Shown here in pieces: positions 1-7,394 of a stretch of 13,545 nucleotides of DNA (position 1 is the stretch's first letter; every line of letters starts with the position of its first letter). The notes under the pieces are model-generated. The model had not been told where the DNA came from. It did no database searches and worked only from the letters and a program-made list of their open reading frames with translations. The stretch covers positions 1 through 13,545 of the forward strand of contig CAYMST010000127.1 of NCBI GenBank assembly GCA_964393115.1, read 5' to 3'. The DNA is from CAYMST01 sp964393115 (GTDB lineage Bacteria > Bacteroidota > Bacteroidia > Cytophagales > Cyclobacteriaceae). Position numbers and translations under genes: made by a program.

Positions 1-44
1 ATAGGAATAGTCAAGTACTAATGTAATAACATAAATTAAAAAAT

Positions 45-63
45 ACACTTTTCAAGGAAGTGT
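45..63. repeat. Short inverted repeat upstream of the symporter gene
   Basis: ACACTT and AAGTGT flank a 7-base spacer, giving a perfect 6-bp stem about 30 bases before the symporter ATG. It could be a leader hairpin, an operator half-site pair, or the end of a terminator for a gene left of the window. No T-run follows it, so a classical intrinsic terminator is not supported. No function is assigned. Confidence 0.35.
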
Positions 64-91
64 TTAACCATTAGCCAACCAACGATATATT

Positions 92-1699
92 ATGCAATAC
101 ATTGATACCATATTGGTAGTAGCCTATTTTGTAGTCATTTTCGTCATTAGCCTTGTTCAATCCAGAAAATATAGTGGAGGTGACGATGGCGAGTTCTTAA
201 CGGGCGGACACCATCTTAATTGGAAACAGACTGCTTTGACATTAATTGCCATGATGTTTGATCCTGGTATTATGGGGATCTCAGCATTAGCTTTTGTCTG
301 GGGGTTTTACGTTGTACAATGGAATGCTGTGAATATCTGGTTGACGTGTTGGTTTGCAGGAATGTTTTTCGTGGGTATTTTCTGGAAAAGTAAGATTATT
401 ACTACACCGGAGTACTTGGAAAAAAGATTTAACGCTTTGTCAAGAGGTTTCTTTAGCTTCATAATGGTCGCTATGTTAGTAAGTTTATTAGCGTACGCCA
501 TATATATGGGAGGCATATTGCTCAACAAGTTTTTAGGTTGGGATATTATGTTGAGCTCAGCTGTTTTGGCATTTGTGGCAGGCTTCTACGTAATCGTTGG
601 AGGTGTACGTACGATGCTAAAAATGGATATCATTCAAGGGGTTTTACTTCTTGTGACCCTATTGGCTGTTGGAGTAGCAGGGATAATTGAGCTCGGGGGG
701 ATTAGCGGGATGCAGGAGCTCACAGCCGTCGGAAAGGCAGGTACTCCATTGAAAAGTATCATTCCTCCGATGGATTTTTCATTAGAGTCAGAAACATACT
801 TTCCACTACCTGCGGTGTTGACCTTTGCTGTCATAGCAGGGCTCTCATGGATTATTTGCAATTTCAGTATGGCACAACGCTTGTTGGCATCGAAAAATGA
901 AGAACATGCTCAAAAAGCCCTTATCGTAGCAGGGATATTTAATGTGTTCGTTTTCTTTTTGGCTTACTGGGCTGGTGTAGCCGTCCGAGCAAAAATGCCA
1001 GATGTACAGCCGGACGAAGCGTTTATGCACTTGCTGCTCAACTTTTTCCCTAATGGAATTAAAGGGTTATTGCTAGTCGGGCTAATCGCGGCATTGCTAT
1101 CAACAGTCGACGGACTAATCGCTTCTTCGAGTACGCTGCTAACATTCGATATATTCCAGCGGTTTGTTAATAAGAATGCTTCAGAGAAGACATTGAAGTA
1201 TACAAATAGGGTTATACAGTTTGTGATTGTTGCTTCGGTATTTGTGATAATTCCCACATTTTTAGAGGACGATGGATCGGCAGGTGGAACACCTGCTTAT
1301 GAAATAGTGCAGAAATTTCTAGGAGATATTTTTGGAGTTCTCATAGCCATATACATTTTAGGAGTATTTTTTCAGAGAACGACTGGACGAGCTTCATTTG
1401 TCGCAATGATAATTGGAATAGTAGTAGGGTTATCATTAGACATTTTAACAGATTTCAATTTTGCATATATCGGTACCATACAGTTTTTGTCTGTGTTGTT
1501 TTTTGGTGTAGCGTTGAGTTATCTAGAACCTGCTCCAAATAAAGAAGATATCGAGAACCTTACCATTTGGAGTATTCCAGGAGTAAAAGGGCCGTGGATA
1601 GGCCTGCATTCTTGGAAAGGACTAAAGTATGCGGCAATTGGACTGCCTATGGTCTGGTTGGTCTTTACCTTATGCTGGGAGTTCGTAATGTCGAAATAA
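92..1699 (+). CDS. Sodium:solute symporter (SSS family), probable sugar or uronate importer
   Basis: This 535-residue inner-membrane protein has about 13 hydrophobic segments and normal SSS length. Visible family marks are the first helix (residues 4-24), the stretch near residues 166-182 with the GG...DIIQ pattern, a QR.LA motif near 262-266, and a Ser/Thr-rich helix at about 334-356 (LSTVDGLIASSST) that corresponds to the sodium-site helix of the family. SSS carriers use the sodium gradient to import a small solute. The neighbouring GH28, acetylesterase and GH27 genes suggest a monosaccharide, uronic acid or short oligosaccharide released by those enzymes; this substrate is inferred from context only. 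The ATG at 92 starts directly before the first membrane helix, and no strong Shine-Dalgarno is visible, as is usual in Bacteroidota. An 80-bp gap separates it from the GH28 gene, so co-transcription is plausible. Confidence 0.9.
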   Translation: MQYIDTILVVAYFVVIFVISLVQSRKYSGGDDGEFLTGGHHLNWKQTALTLIAMMFDPGIMGISALAFVWGFYVVQWNAVNIWLTCWFAGMFFVGIFWKSKIITTPEYLEKRFNALSRGFFSFIMVAMLVSLLAYAIYMGGILLNKFLGWDIMLSSAVLAFVAGFYVIVGGVRTMLKMDIIQGVLLLVTLLAVGVAGIIELGGISGMQELTAVGKAGTPLKSIIPPMDFSLESETYFPLPAVLTFAVIAGLSWIICNFSMAQRLLASKNEEHAQKALIVAGIFNVFVFFLAYWAGVAVRAKMPDVQPDEAFMHLLLNFFPNGIKGLLLVGLIAALLSTVDGLIASSSTLLTFDIFQRFVNKNASEKTLKYTNRVIQFVIVASVFVIIPTFLEDDGSAGGTPAYEIVQKFLGDIFGVLIAIYILGVFFQRTTGRASFVAMIIGIVVGLSLDILTDFNFAYIGTIQFLSVLFFGVALSYLEPAPNKEDIENLTIWSIPGVKGPWIGLHSWKGLKYAAIGLPMVWLVFTLCWEFVMSK

Positions 1700-1779
1700 A
1701 ACCACGCAGTCCGGTAGTAGGCCATTGACCGAATTTGGTGGACCTGCCGGTATACCTATTGTCAACAAAAATAAAAATA

Positions 1780-3318
1780 ATGATACATCATAAAATATGG
1801 TTAGTCATGGTGATGATAATCTCAATATTTGAGTGGTCATCAGCAGGCATACCGATGGTTTACAATATTTTGGATTATGGCGCTAAGCCGGGGAAAGACG
1901 TTGTCAATAGAGGACCTTTACAAAAGGCTATAGATGCATGTCATGAAGCTGGAGGAGGTACTGTGTTCATACCAGCTGATACGTTTATGACAGCGTCCCT
2001 GGAAATGAAAAGTAATGTTCGATTATACCTGTCGCCTGGGGCTTTATTATTAGGTAGTCCATATGCCAAAGATTACAGAGAATATGAACCGCAATTCGCG
2101 GCGTACACCAATACGTATCAAAATTGTGCACTTTTATTCGCTAGAAACCAAGTTAACATAATAGTAGAAGGCTTTGGCACAATAGATGGGAATGGTGGGT
2201 CAAAAGATTTCTTTATGACCAAAGAGCAATGGCGAGCAGCCGAAAATGAATTGAAGAGACCTTACGGCATTCATTTTAAAAGGTGCAAGGGGGTTCAAGT
2301 AAGGGATGTGACGCTTAAGAGCTCGGCTTTTTGGATGCAGCACTATTTGGAATGTGAAAACTTAAAAATAGATAATATCACGGTTATCAACCATGCCAAC
2401 TATAATAATGACGGTATGGACATTAATAATTGCCGTGATGTGAAAATCAGTAATTCCAGAATATACTGCAGCGACGATGCCATTTGTTTTAAATCAACAT
2501 CCGATAAGCATACCGAAAATGTTACGATTACTAACTGCATTCTAAAAAGTCACTATAATGGCTTTAAAATCGGTACTGAAACGCATGGTGGAGTGAAAAA
2601 TTTGGTCATGAATAATTGCGTAATCTCTTCACCTGGATATGAAAATCATCATGGTCCTGAAGATATTGGATGGGCGGGTATTGCGATTGAGAGTTGTGAT
2701 GGAGCAGCAATTGAAAACATTAGCATTAGCAACATCCGGATTGATAGCATGAAGGCACCGATCTTTGTGAGACTCGAGAATAGAGGACGGCTCGTTGCTC
2801 CCGATAGACCAACGCCTAGCGTAGGAGTACTCAAAAATGTACAATTGAGTAACATTTATGCTACGCAAATGACGAAGCTAAGTAGTTCGATAACCGGAAT
2901 TCCTGGACACCCGGTCAAAAACATTTATTTAAACAATATTCAACTCTACGTCGCTGGAGGAGGTGACGGGCAGGATTTAAAAGCAGAAGTTCCTGAGTTT
3001 GAAAAGAAGTATCCGGATTGTGTTATGTTCGGTACAAATCTGCCATCATACGGCTTTTTCGTAAGGCATGTAGAAGATATCATTATGAAGGATGTAACGG
3101 TAGTAGCTGACATACCAGACATGCGGCATGGGATAGTTTGTCATGATGTCAAGAATATGCAAATCGATGGTGTGATTTTGAATAATGATTCTCAGCGTTC
3201 AGAACCACTAAAAATTGAAGATTGTCAGGGTGTTACGGTCAGAAATACCTTTGATGAAAAATCGAAAATAAAGACAGTAAAAAGTCAATTGATATTTTCT
3301 AGCGAAACAATTGACTAA
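1780..3318 (+). CDS. Secreted GH28 (polygalacturonase-like) glycoside hydrolase
   Basis: The 512-residue product starts with a signal peptide (hydrophobic residues about 6-17, possible cleavage near SSA-G). An opening YGAKPG motif follows, as in pectate-lyase-like beta-helix enzymes, then many short N/D-rich turns typical of the right-handed beta-helix. GH28 enzymes hydrolyse galacturonic-acid linkages in pectin or rhamnogalacturonan. Catalytic aspartates are visible as NNDGMD (D211 with D214) and SDD (D232, D233). The usual GHG histidine motif is replaced by YNGFKIG (N260), and a canonical RxK is not obvious, so this belongs to a divergent GH28 clade whose exact substrate cannot be stated. 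An in-frame TTG at 1735 would add 15 unlikely residues before the signal peptide, so the ATG at 1780 is chosen. No T9SS tail is seen, so the enzyme is probably periplasmic. Confidence 0.87.
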   Translation: MIHHKIWLVMVMIISIFEWSSAGIPMVYNILDYGAKPGKDVVNRGPLQKAIDACHEAGGGTVFIPADTFMTASLEMKSNVRLYLSPGALLLGSPYAKDYREYEPQFAAYTNTYQNCALLFARNQVNIIVEGFGTIDGNGGSKDFFMTKEQWRAAENELKRPYGIHFKRCKGVQVRDVTLKSSAFWMQHYLECENLKIDNITVINHANYNNDGMDINNCRDVKISNSRIYCSDDAICFKSTSDKHTENVTITNCILKSHYNGFKIGTETHGGVKNLVMNNCVISSPGYENHHGPEDIGWAGIAIESCDGAAIENISISNIRIDSMKAPIFVRLENRGRLVAPDRPTPSVGVLKNVQLSNIYATQMTKLSSSITGIPGHPVKNIYLNNIQLYVAGGGDGQDLKAEVPEFEKKYPDCVMFGTNLPSYGFFVRHVEDIIMKDVTVVADIPDMRHGIVCHDVKNMQIDGVILNNDSQRSEPLKIEDCQGVTVRNTFDEKSKIKTVKSQLIFSSETID

Positions 3319-3656
3319 ATACGTCGAGAAGATATGGTGGATTATATTGCTCTTGTCCACATTTTGTCCCAAGTCTTACTGTACTGAGCAGGGATTGTAG
3401 TGTAGGTCCGGCAATCGCAACGTTTCCAACAGAAGTGATTGCCGATAGACCATTTTTCGAGTATAGATGGTAAATTATCCTATTTTTAGGGACTATGAAT
3501 TATAAAACCTCAAGAAATAGGAGAGCATGAATTGAGGATATAAGGGTTCTTAGTATTGTAGCATTTTTAACCAAATTAAAAGCACTTAGTCGTGCTGTTA
3601 CTCAATAGAAATCTATGTTCGTTACATTCGTAAGTAGTAAAATATTCGCTAATCAA
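3319..3656. other. 338-bp spacer between GH28 and acetylesterase genes
   Basis: No convincing gene lies here. One frame (about 3321-3473) stays open to a TAA at 3471-3473 and ends in the phrase VIADRPFFEYRW, which loosely recalls the end of a serpin-like domain but is too short to assign. A weak 5-bp stem (AGCAC/GTGCT, 3581-3596) lies about 60 bases before the acetylesterase start. The spacer probably carries a promoter or mRNA leader for the downstream genes, but no clear TAnnTTTG element was found on the + strand. Confidence 0.4.
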
Positions 3657-5603
3657 ATGTTAGTAGTAAGAAGTATCCTTATCTATTTGGTTATTCTAAT
3701 GGTCGGTTGTTCGGGAAAACAGCAGTTTCTTGAATTACCCAGAATCATTAGTGATAACATGGTGCTTCAAAGAAATACGGAAGTGAAATTGTGGGGATGG
3801 ACAAATGCAGGTGCAGATGTCACGGTTACTCCAAGCTGGGGAGAAGAGCGTTATACCAAAGCTAACGATAAAGGGAAATGGGAACTTACAGTTAAAACAC
3901 CTAACAAAAAAGGCCCTTTTTCGATCTCGTTCAACGCTAGTGGCAAAGAAATAGTTGTAAAGAATGTCATAACGGGTATAATTTGGTTGGCATCTGGGCA
4001 GTCGAACATGGAGTGGCCGCTTTCTAAGACAGATCGGTATGATCAGGATATAGCAGGGATTGAGACAGATGACATTAGGTTGTTTCGAATCAACCATGAA
4101 GTCGGAGATTTAGGAAACGAAAGGTTAGGATCAGGAGAGTGGTTAATATGTGACTCAGTGAGCGCTTCTTCTTTTTCGTCGGTGGGCTATTATTTTGGTA
4201 AGCAACTGATGACAGAACTTAAGACACCAATAGGATTAATTCAATCAGCATGGGGGGGGAGTAAAATCGAGGCTTGGATGAAACCGGAGTGGCTGTTAGG
4301 TTACGAAAGAGTAGAAAATCAGTTGGCAGCACTTGATTCAGGAATGTTTTCAACGTTGAAAGCGCAGTGGAGAGGAAATGAAAATTCAGTACAACGAATA
4401 CTCAAAGCTGATGTCGGGGTAAAGGAGAAATGGTACAAGACTGGGGAAAAATCAACATCATGGTCACCTGTAGAAAAATTAGGAACATTCTCGGATATTG
4501 ATAAATCAGACTATGATGGCACAATATGGTACCAAGGAAAGTTTAAGTGGTCTGATAATGACTTATCTCAAGCAAAATTAGTTATTGGTCCTATTGATGA
4601 TCAGGATATTACATATCTCAATGGACAAGAAATAGGTCGTGGACGAGGTTGGAATAGAGAAAGGCGATATGAAATTCCTGTCGATATTTTGAAAAAAGGT
4701 CTCAATACCATAGTTATACAGGTCTTGGACACCAAAGGGGAAGGGGGCTTTTCCACATCAAGCATTCATTTCACAAATGGTGTTGATTCTTTCGAACCAA
4801 ACATTTCTTGGAGCTACCGAATAGGAGAGGAAATCAAACCAAAAGAACCAGCTCTTGGACGTGCAAGGCACTTCGCTAGTGTATTATATCAGGGCATGAT
4901 TCAACCGCTTATTGCCTACCAAATAGATGGTGTTATTTGGTATCAAGGGGAGTCAAATAGCGGTCGTGCGTATGACTATCGATCTCTGTTTAAACAAATG
5001 ATAGAAGGCTGGAGAAAAGAGTGGAACAGCCCCGATTTACCATTTTATTATGTTCAGTTAGCGAACTACATGAAAGTAAAGGAGAAGCCGAGCGAGAGTA
5101 AATGGGCTGAACTAAGAGAAGCACAAGCTATGGCTTTAGAACTCAAAAACACTAGTATGACTGTCACTATTGACATCGGCGAAGCGGATGATATACATCC
5201 AAGAAATAAAAAAGAAGTAGGAAGACGTCTTGCCATCAAAGCATTAAAAAACGTATATGGAGTTATCCCGCCAGAAACAGTAGTTAATGGCCCTTCACTT
5301 GCTACCTATGAGGTGAAAAATAGCCAGGTCCATTTAAAATTCGACAACAGTGAAGGAATGCACTTGAAAGCTTTGGCTGGAAGAAATGAGTTTTCAATAG
5401 CGGGTGCCGATTCTGTTTTTGTATGGGCGAAAGCAAAGGTGTCTGACGATAAAGTGATTGTCTGGCATCCTGAGGTTACTGCTCCTATTGCTGTGAGATA
5501 TGCCTGGGCTGATAACCCTGATAAAATTAATTTATACAATGGAATTGGACTTCCAGCTTCACCGTTTCGGACTGATCAGTTTGGCGTTAAAGATGGAATG
5601 TGA
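3657..5603 (+). CDS. Lipoprotein sialate O-acetylesterase-like (SASA, SGNH hydrolase) carbohydrate esterase
   Basis: This 648-residue esterase has a short leader and a cysteine in LMVGC followed by SGK, which fits a lipoprotein anchored to a membrane. The SGNH fold is clear. Nucleophile Ser116 lies in SGQSNMEW, the IWYQGESN block is near residues 427-434, and the DxxH pair Asp511/His514 lies in DDIHP. Between them, at about residues 269-375, sits a jelly-roll, galactose-binding-like insert. SASA enzymes remove O-acetyl groups from sugars; despite the name, many in plant-polysaccharide loci act on xylan or pectin. With GH28 next door, deacetylation of pectic sugars is the likely role (inference). 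An in-frame ATG at 3615 would put 14 polar-mixed residues before the leader; 3657 gives a clean lipoprotein signal. The gene ends 13 bp before the GH27 start, so the two are surely co-transcribed. Confidence 0.88.
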   Translation: MLVVRSILIYLVILMVGCSGKQQFLELPRIISDNMVLQRNTEVKLWGWTNAGADVTVTPSWGEERYTKANDKGKWELTVKTPNKKGPFSISFNASGKEIVVKNVITGIIWLASGQSNMEWPLSKTDRYDQDIAGIETDDIRLFRINHEVGDLGNERLGSGEWLICDSVSASSFSSVGYYFGKQLMTELKTPIGLIQSAWGGSKIEAWMKPEWLLGYERVENQLAALDSGMFSTLKAQWRGNENSVQRILKADVGVKEKWYKTGEKSTSWSPVEKLGTFSDIDKSDYDGTIWYQGKFKWSDNDLSQAKLVIGPIDDQDITYLNGQEIGRGRGWNRERRYEIPVDILKKGLNTIVIQVLDTKGEGGFSTSSIHFTNGVDSFEPNISWSYRIGEEIKPKEPALGRARHFASVLYQGMIQPLIAYQIDGVIWYQGESNSGRAYDYRSLFKQMIEGWRKEWNSPDLPFYYVQLANYMKVKEKPSESKWAELREAQAMALELKNTSMTVTIDIGEADDIHPRNKKEVGRRLAIKALKNVYGVIPPETVVNGPSLATYEVKNSQVHLKFDNSEGMHLKALAGRNEFSIAGADSVFVWAKAKVSDDKVIVWHPEVTAPIAVRYAWADNPDKINLYNGIGLPASPFRTDQFGVKDGM

Positions 5604-5616
5604 ATACCTACTCAAT

Positions 5617-7296
5617 ATGAAGGATTATAAAAACATACTAACCATAACTATAGTGTCGGTATTGCTAACAAGTGCAAACGCACAGCTTGCTCCTAAACCA
5701 CCTTTGGGATGGAATAGCTACGATTGTTTTGGCTTCGATGTACATGAAGATGAGGTAAAAGAAAATGCAGATTATATGGCCACAAACCTGTTAGAGTATG
5801 GATGGGAATATGTGGTGATTGACTTTTTATGGTATGTAGATGGATTGACCGTTGCGGCTTGGAATGACAATAGAAAAGAGGCTTACAGGGATTCCATATT
5901 GATTGATGACTACGGTCGTATGCTTCCTCGTCTAGATAAATTTCCTTCAGCAATTGGCGATGCTGGTTTGAAGTCACTTGGTGACTATGTACACGACAAG
6001 GGGTTAAAATTTGGAGTGCATCTAATGGCAGGAATTCCAAAAACTGCATATGATAAGGATACGCCAATCAAGGGGACTGATTTTACTGCACGTGATATTA
6101 CCGATGTGAATGGTCGAATTCCTAATTGGTATGGTGGAATGTATGCGGTAGATATGTCTAAAGATGGGGCGCAAGAGTATTACAACTCGCTGATTGATCT
6201 ATACGCAGATTGGGGAGTGGACTATATTAAGATTGATGGGATCGTCAACCCTTATCGCACTGATGAGATTACGGGCTACTTCGAAGCGGCCAAGAACAAT
6301 GATAGGAATATTGTAGTCAGTCTTTCCCCTGGTATTTCGGGCGGAGTGTCTAGGCGTTCGTCACATGTCAAAGCAAATAGTAATCTATGGCGTATCAAGG
6401 GTGATGTTTGGGATCGATGGGATGATATTGTAGAGACCATGCCGCTGATGCGAAACTGGAATAACCATCGGGTGGAGAGTAGTTGGCCAGATGCAGATAT
6501 GTTACCGCTAGGTAAAATATCAATTCGATCGGAGGCACTTTGGGCACATGATCTGGAGATTAGACAATCTAGGTTTACTGAGAACGAACAAAGAGCCATG
6601 ATGACCATGTGGAATATCTATCGGTCTCCATTGATGTTTGGTGGACATCTGCCAGAAAGTAATGACTTCAGTATTCGGTTGTTAAAGAATAAATGGGCCC
6701 TTCATATCAACCAAAATACCAAGAACAATCAACAGGTGGTAAATCAAAATGAAACGCTTGTTTGGAAAGCGGAGGACATAGAAAACGATGAGGTCTTTAT
6801 ATCGTTTTTGAATATGAACGATGATACTCAAGAGGTGTCAGTTTCTTACTCGGAATTGAATGTGTCTGGTCAGTATGCGATTTATGATATATGGGATGGA
6901 GATTCTCTTGGTGTTTTTTCTGAGGCGTTTGCTAGAGACTTAGCGCCGCACGATGGACGACTCTATCGTATGGTGCCTGTGGCAACAGACCCATCGAACC
7001 CAACTGACGGGATTGTAAACAGCGTAGATCATGAAGCTTACGATTGGATCGAGCAAGGACCAAATCCAACCTCGAATACGTACAGTATAAGATTAAATAG
7101 ACCTGGTGTTAAGATTAAAAAAGTGGTGTTAAGTGATGTTCAGGGGCATTTGGTGCATTTACCACAATATGTAAATGACAAGACAGTTACGTTATTCAAT
7201 ATAGAGAATTTAGAGTCAGGAATTTATTTTGTTGACGTGAAAATAATAAAGGGAACTACTTCTTATAATATTAGGAATAAGGTCATTAAACGGTAA
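5617..7296 (+). CDS. GH27 alpha-galactosidase-type enzyme with T9SS C-terminal sorting domain
   Basis: This 559-residue secreted enzyme has a signal peptide ending near SANAQ. The GH27 signature PPLGWNSYDCFG follows, near residue 28. The (beta/alpha)8 barrel shows the nucleophile Asp207 in DYIKIDG and a likely acid/base Asp263 in WRIKGD, matching the R-x-x-x-D spacing around the acid/base of human alpha-galactosidase A. WPDADM (Asp292, Asp294) is a substrate-site loop. A beta-sandwich follows (about 390-480), then a roughly 75-residue T9SS sorting domain ending in GIYFVDV...NKVIKR. The tail implies outer-membrane export and cell-surface attachment or release. GH27 members cleave alpha-galactose, alpha-GalNAc or beta-L-arabinopyranose; the choice cannot be made here. 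A much earlier in-frame start at 5500 would overlap the preceding gene and precede the signal peptide, so the ATG at 5617, 13 bp after the esterase stop, is preferred. Confidence 0.9.
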   Translation: MKDYKNILTITIVSVLLTSANAQLAPKPPLGWNSYDCFGFDVHEDEVKENADYMATNLLEYGWEYVVIDFLWYVDGLTVAAWNDNRKEAYRDSILIDDYGRMLPRLDKFPSAIGDAGLKSLGDYVHDKGLKFGVHLMAGIPKTAYDKDTPIKGTDFTARDITDVNGRIPNWYGGMYAVDMSKDGAQEYYNSLIDLYADWGVDYIKIDGIVNPYRTDEITGYFEAAKNNDRNIVVSLSPGISGGVSRRSSHVKANSNLWRIKGDVWDRWDDIVETMPLMRNWNNHRVESSWPDADMLPLGKISIRSEALWAHDLEIRQSRFTENEQRAMMTMWNIYRSPLMFGGHLPESNDFSIRLLKNKWALHINQNTKNNQQVVNQNETLVWKAEDIENDEVFISFLNMNDDTQEVSVSYSELNVSGQYAIYDIWDGDSLGVFSEAFARDLAPHDGRLYRMVPVATDPSNPTDGIVNSVDHEAYDWIEQGPNPTSNTYSIRLNRPGVKIKKVVLSDVQGHLVHLPQYVNDKTVTLFNIENLESGIYFVDVKIIKGTTSYNIRNKVIKR

Positions 7297-7394
7297 AGTA
7301 GAGAGGTGAATAGTGTTGAGTTAGTATGCTATACGGGCTCTTTCATATAGATAAATAGCCAATTTTCGTTGCCCTTCAATGTCCATAAAGAAAT

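Noticed and set aside
1735..1779. TTG-initiated N-terminal extension of the GH28 gene
   Set aside because: It adds 15 residues before a good signal peptide and starts at a rare codon; the ATG at 1780 is better.
3735..4097. Antisense open frame of 120 codons opposite the esterase gene
   Set aside because: It lies wholly inside a strongly supported gene, has no recognisable motifs and has biased, cysteine-rich composition typical of antisense frames.
5500..5616. Earlier in-frame start for the GH27 gene overlapping the esterase gene
   Set aside because: It would place 39 unrelated residues before a clear signal peptide; the extension is simply the overlapping frame of the esterase 3' end.
5693..6067. 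Antisense open frame of 124 codons opposite the GH27 gene
   Set aside because: It is a shadow of the GH27 coding sequence, His/Pro-rich and without domain features.
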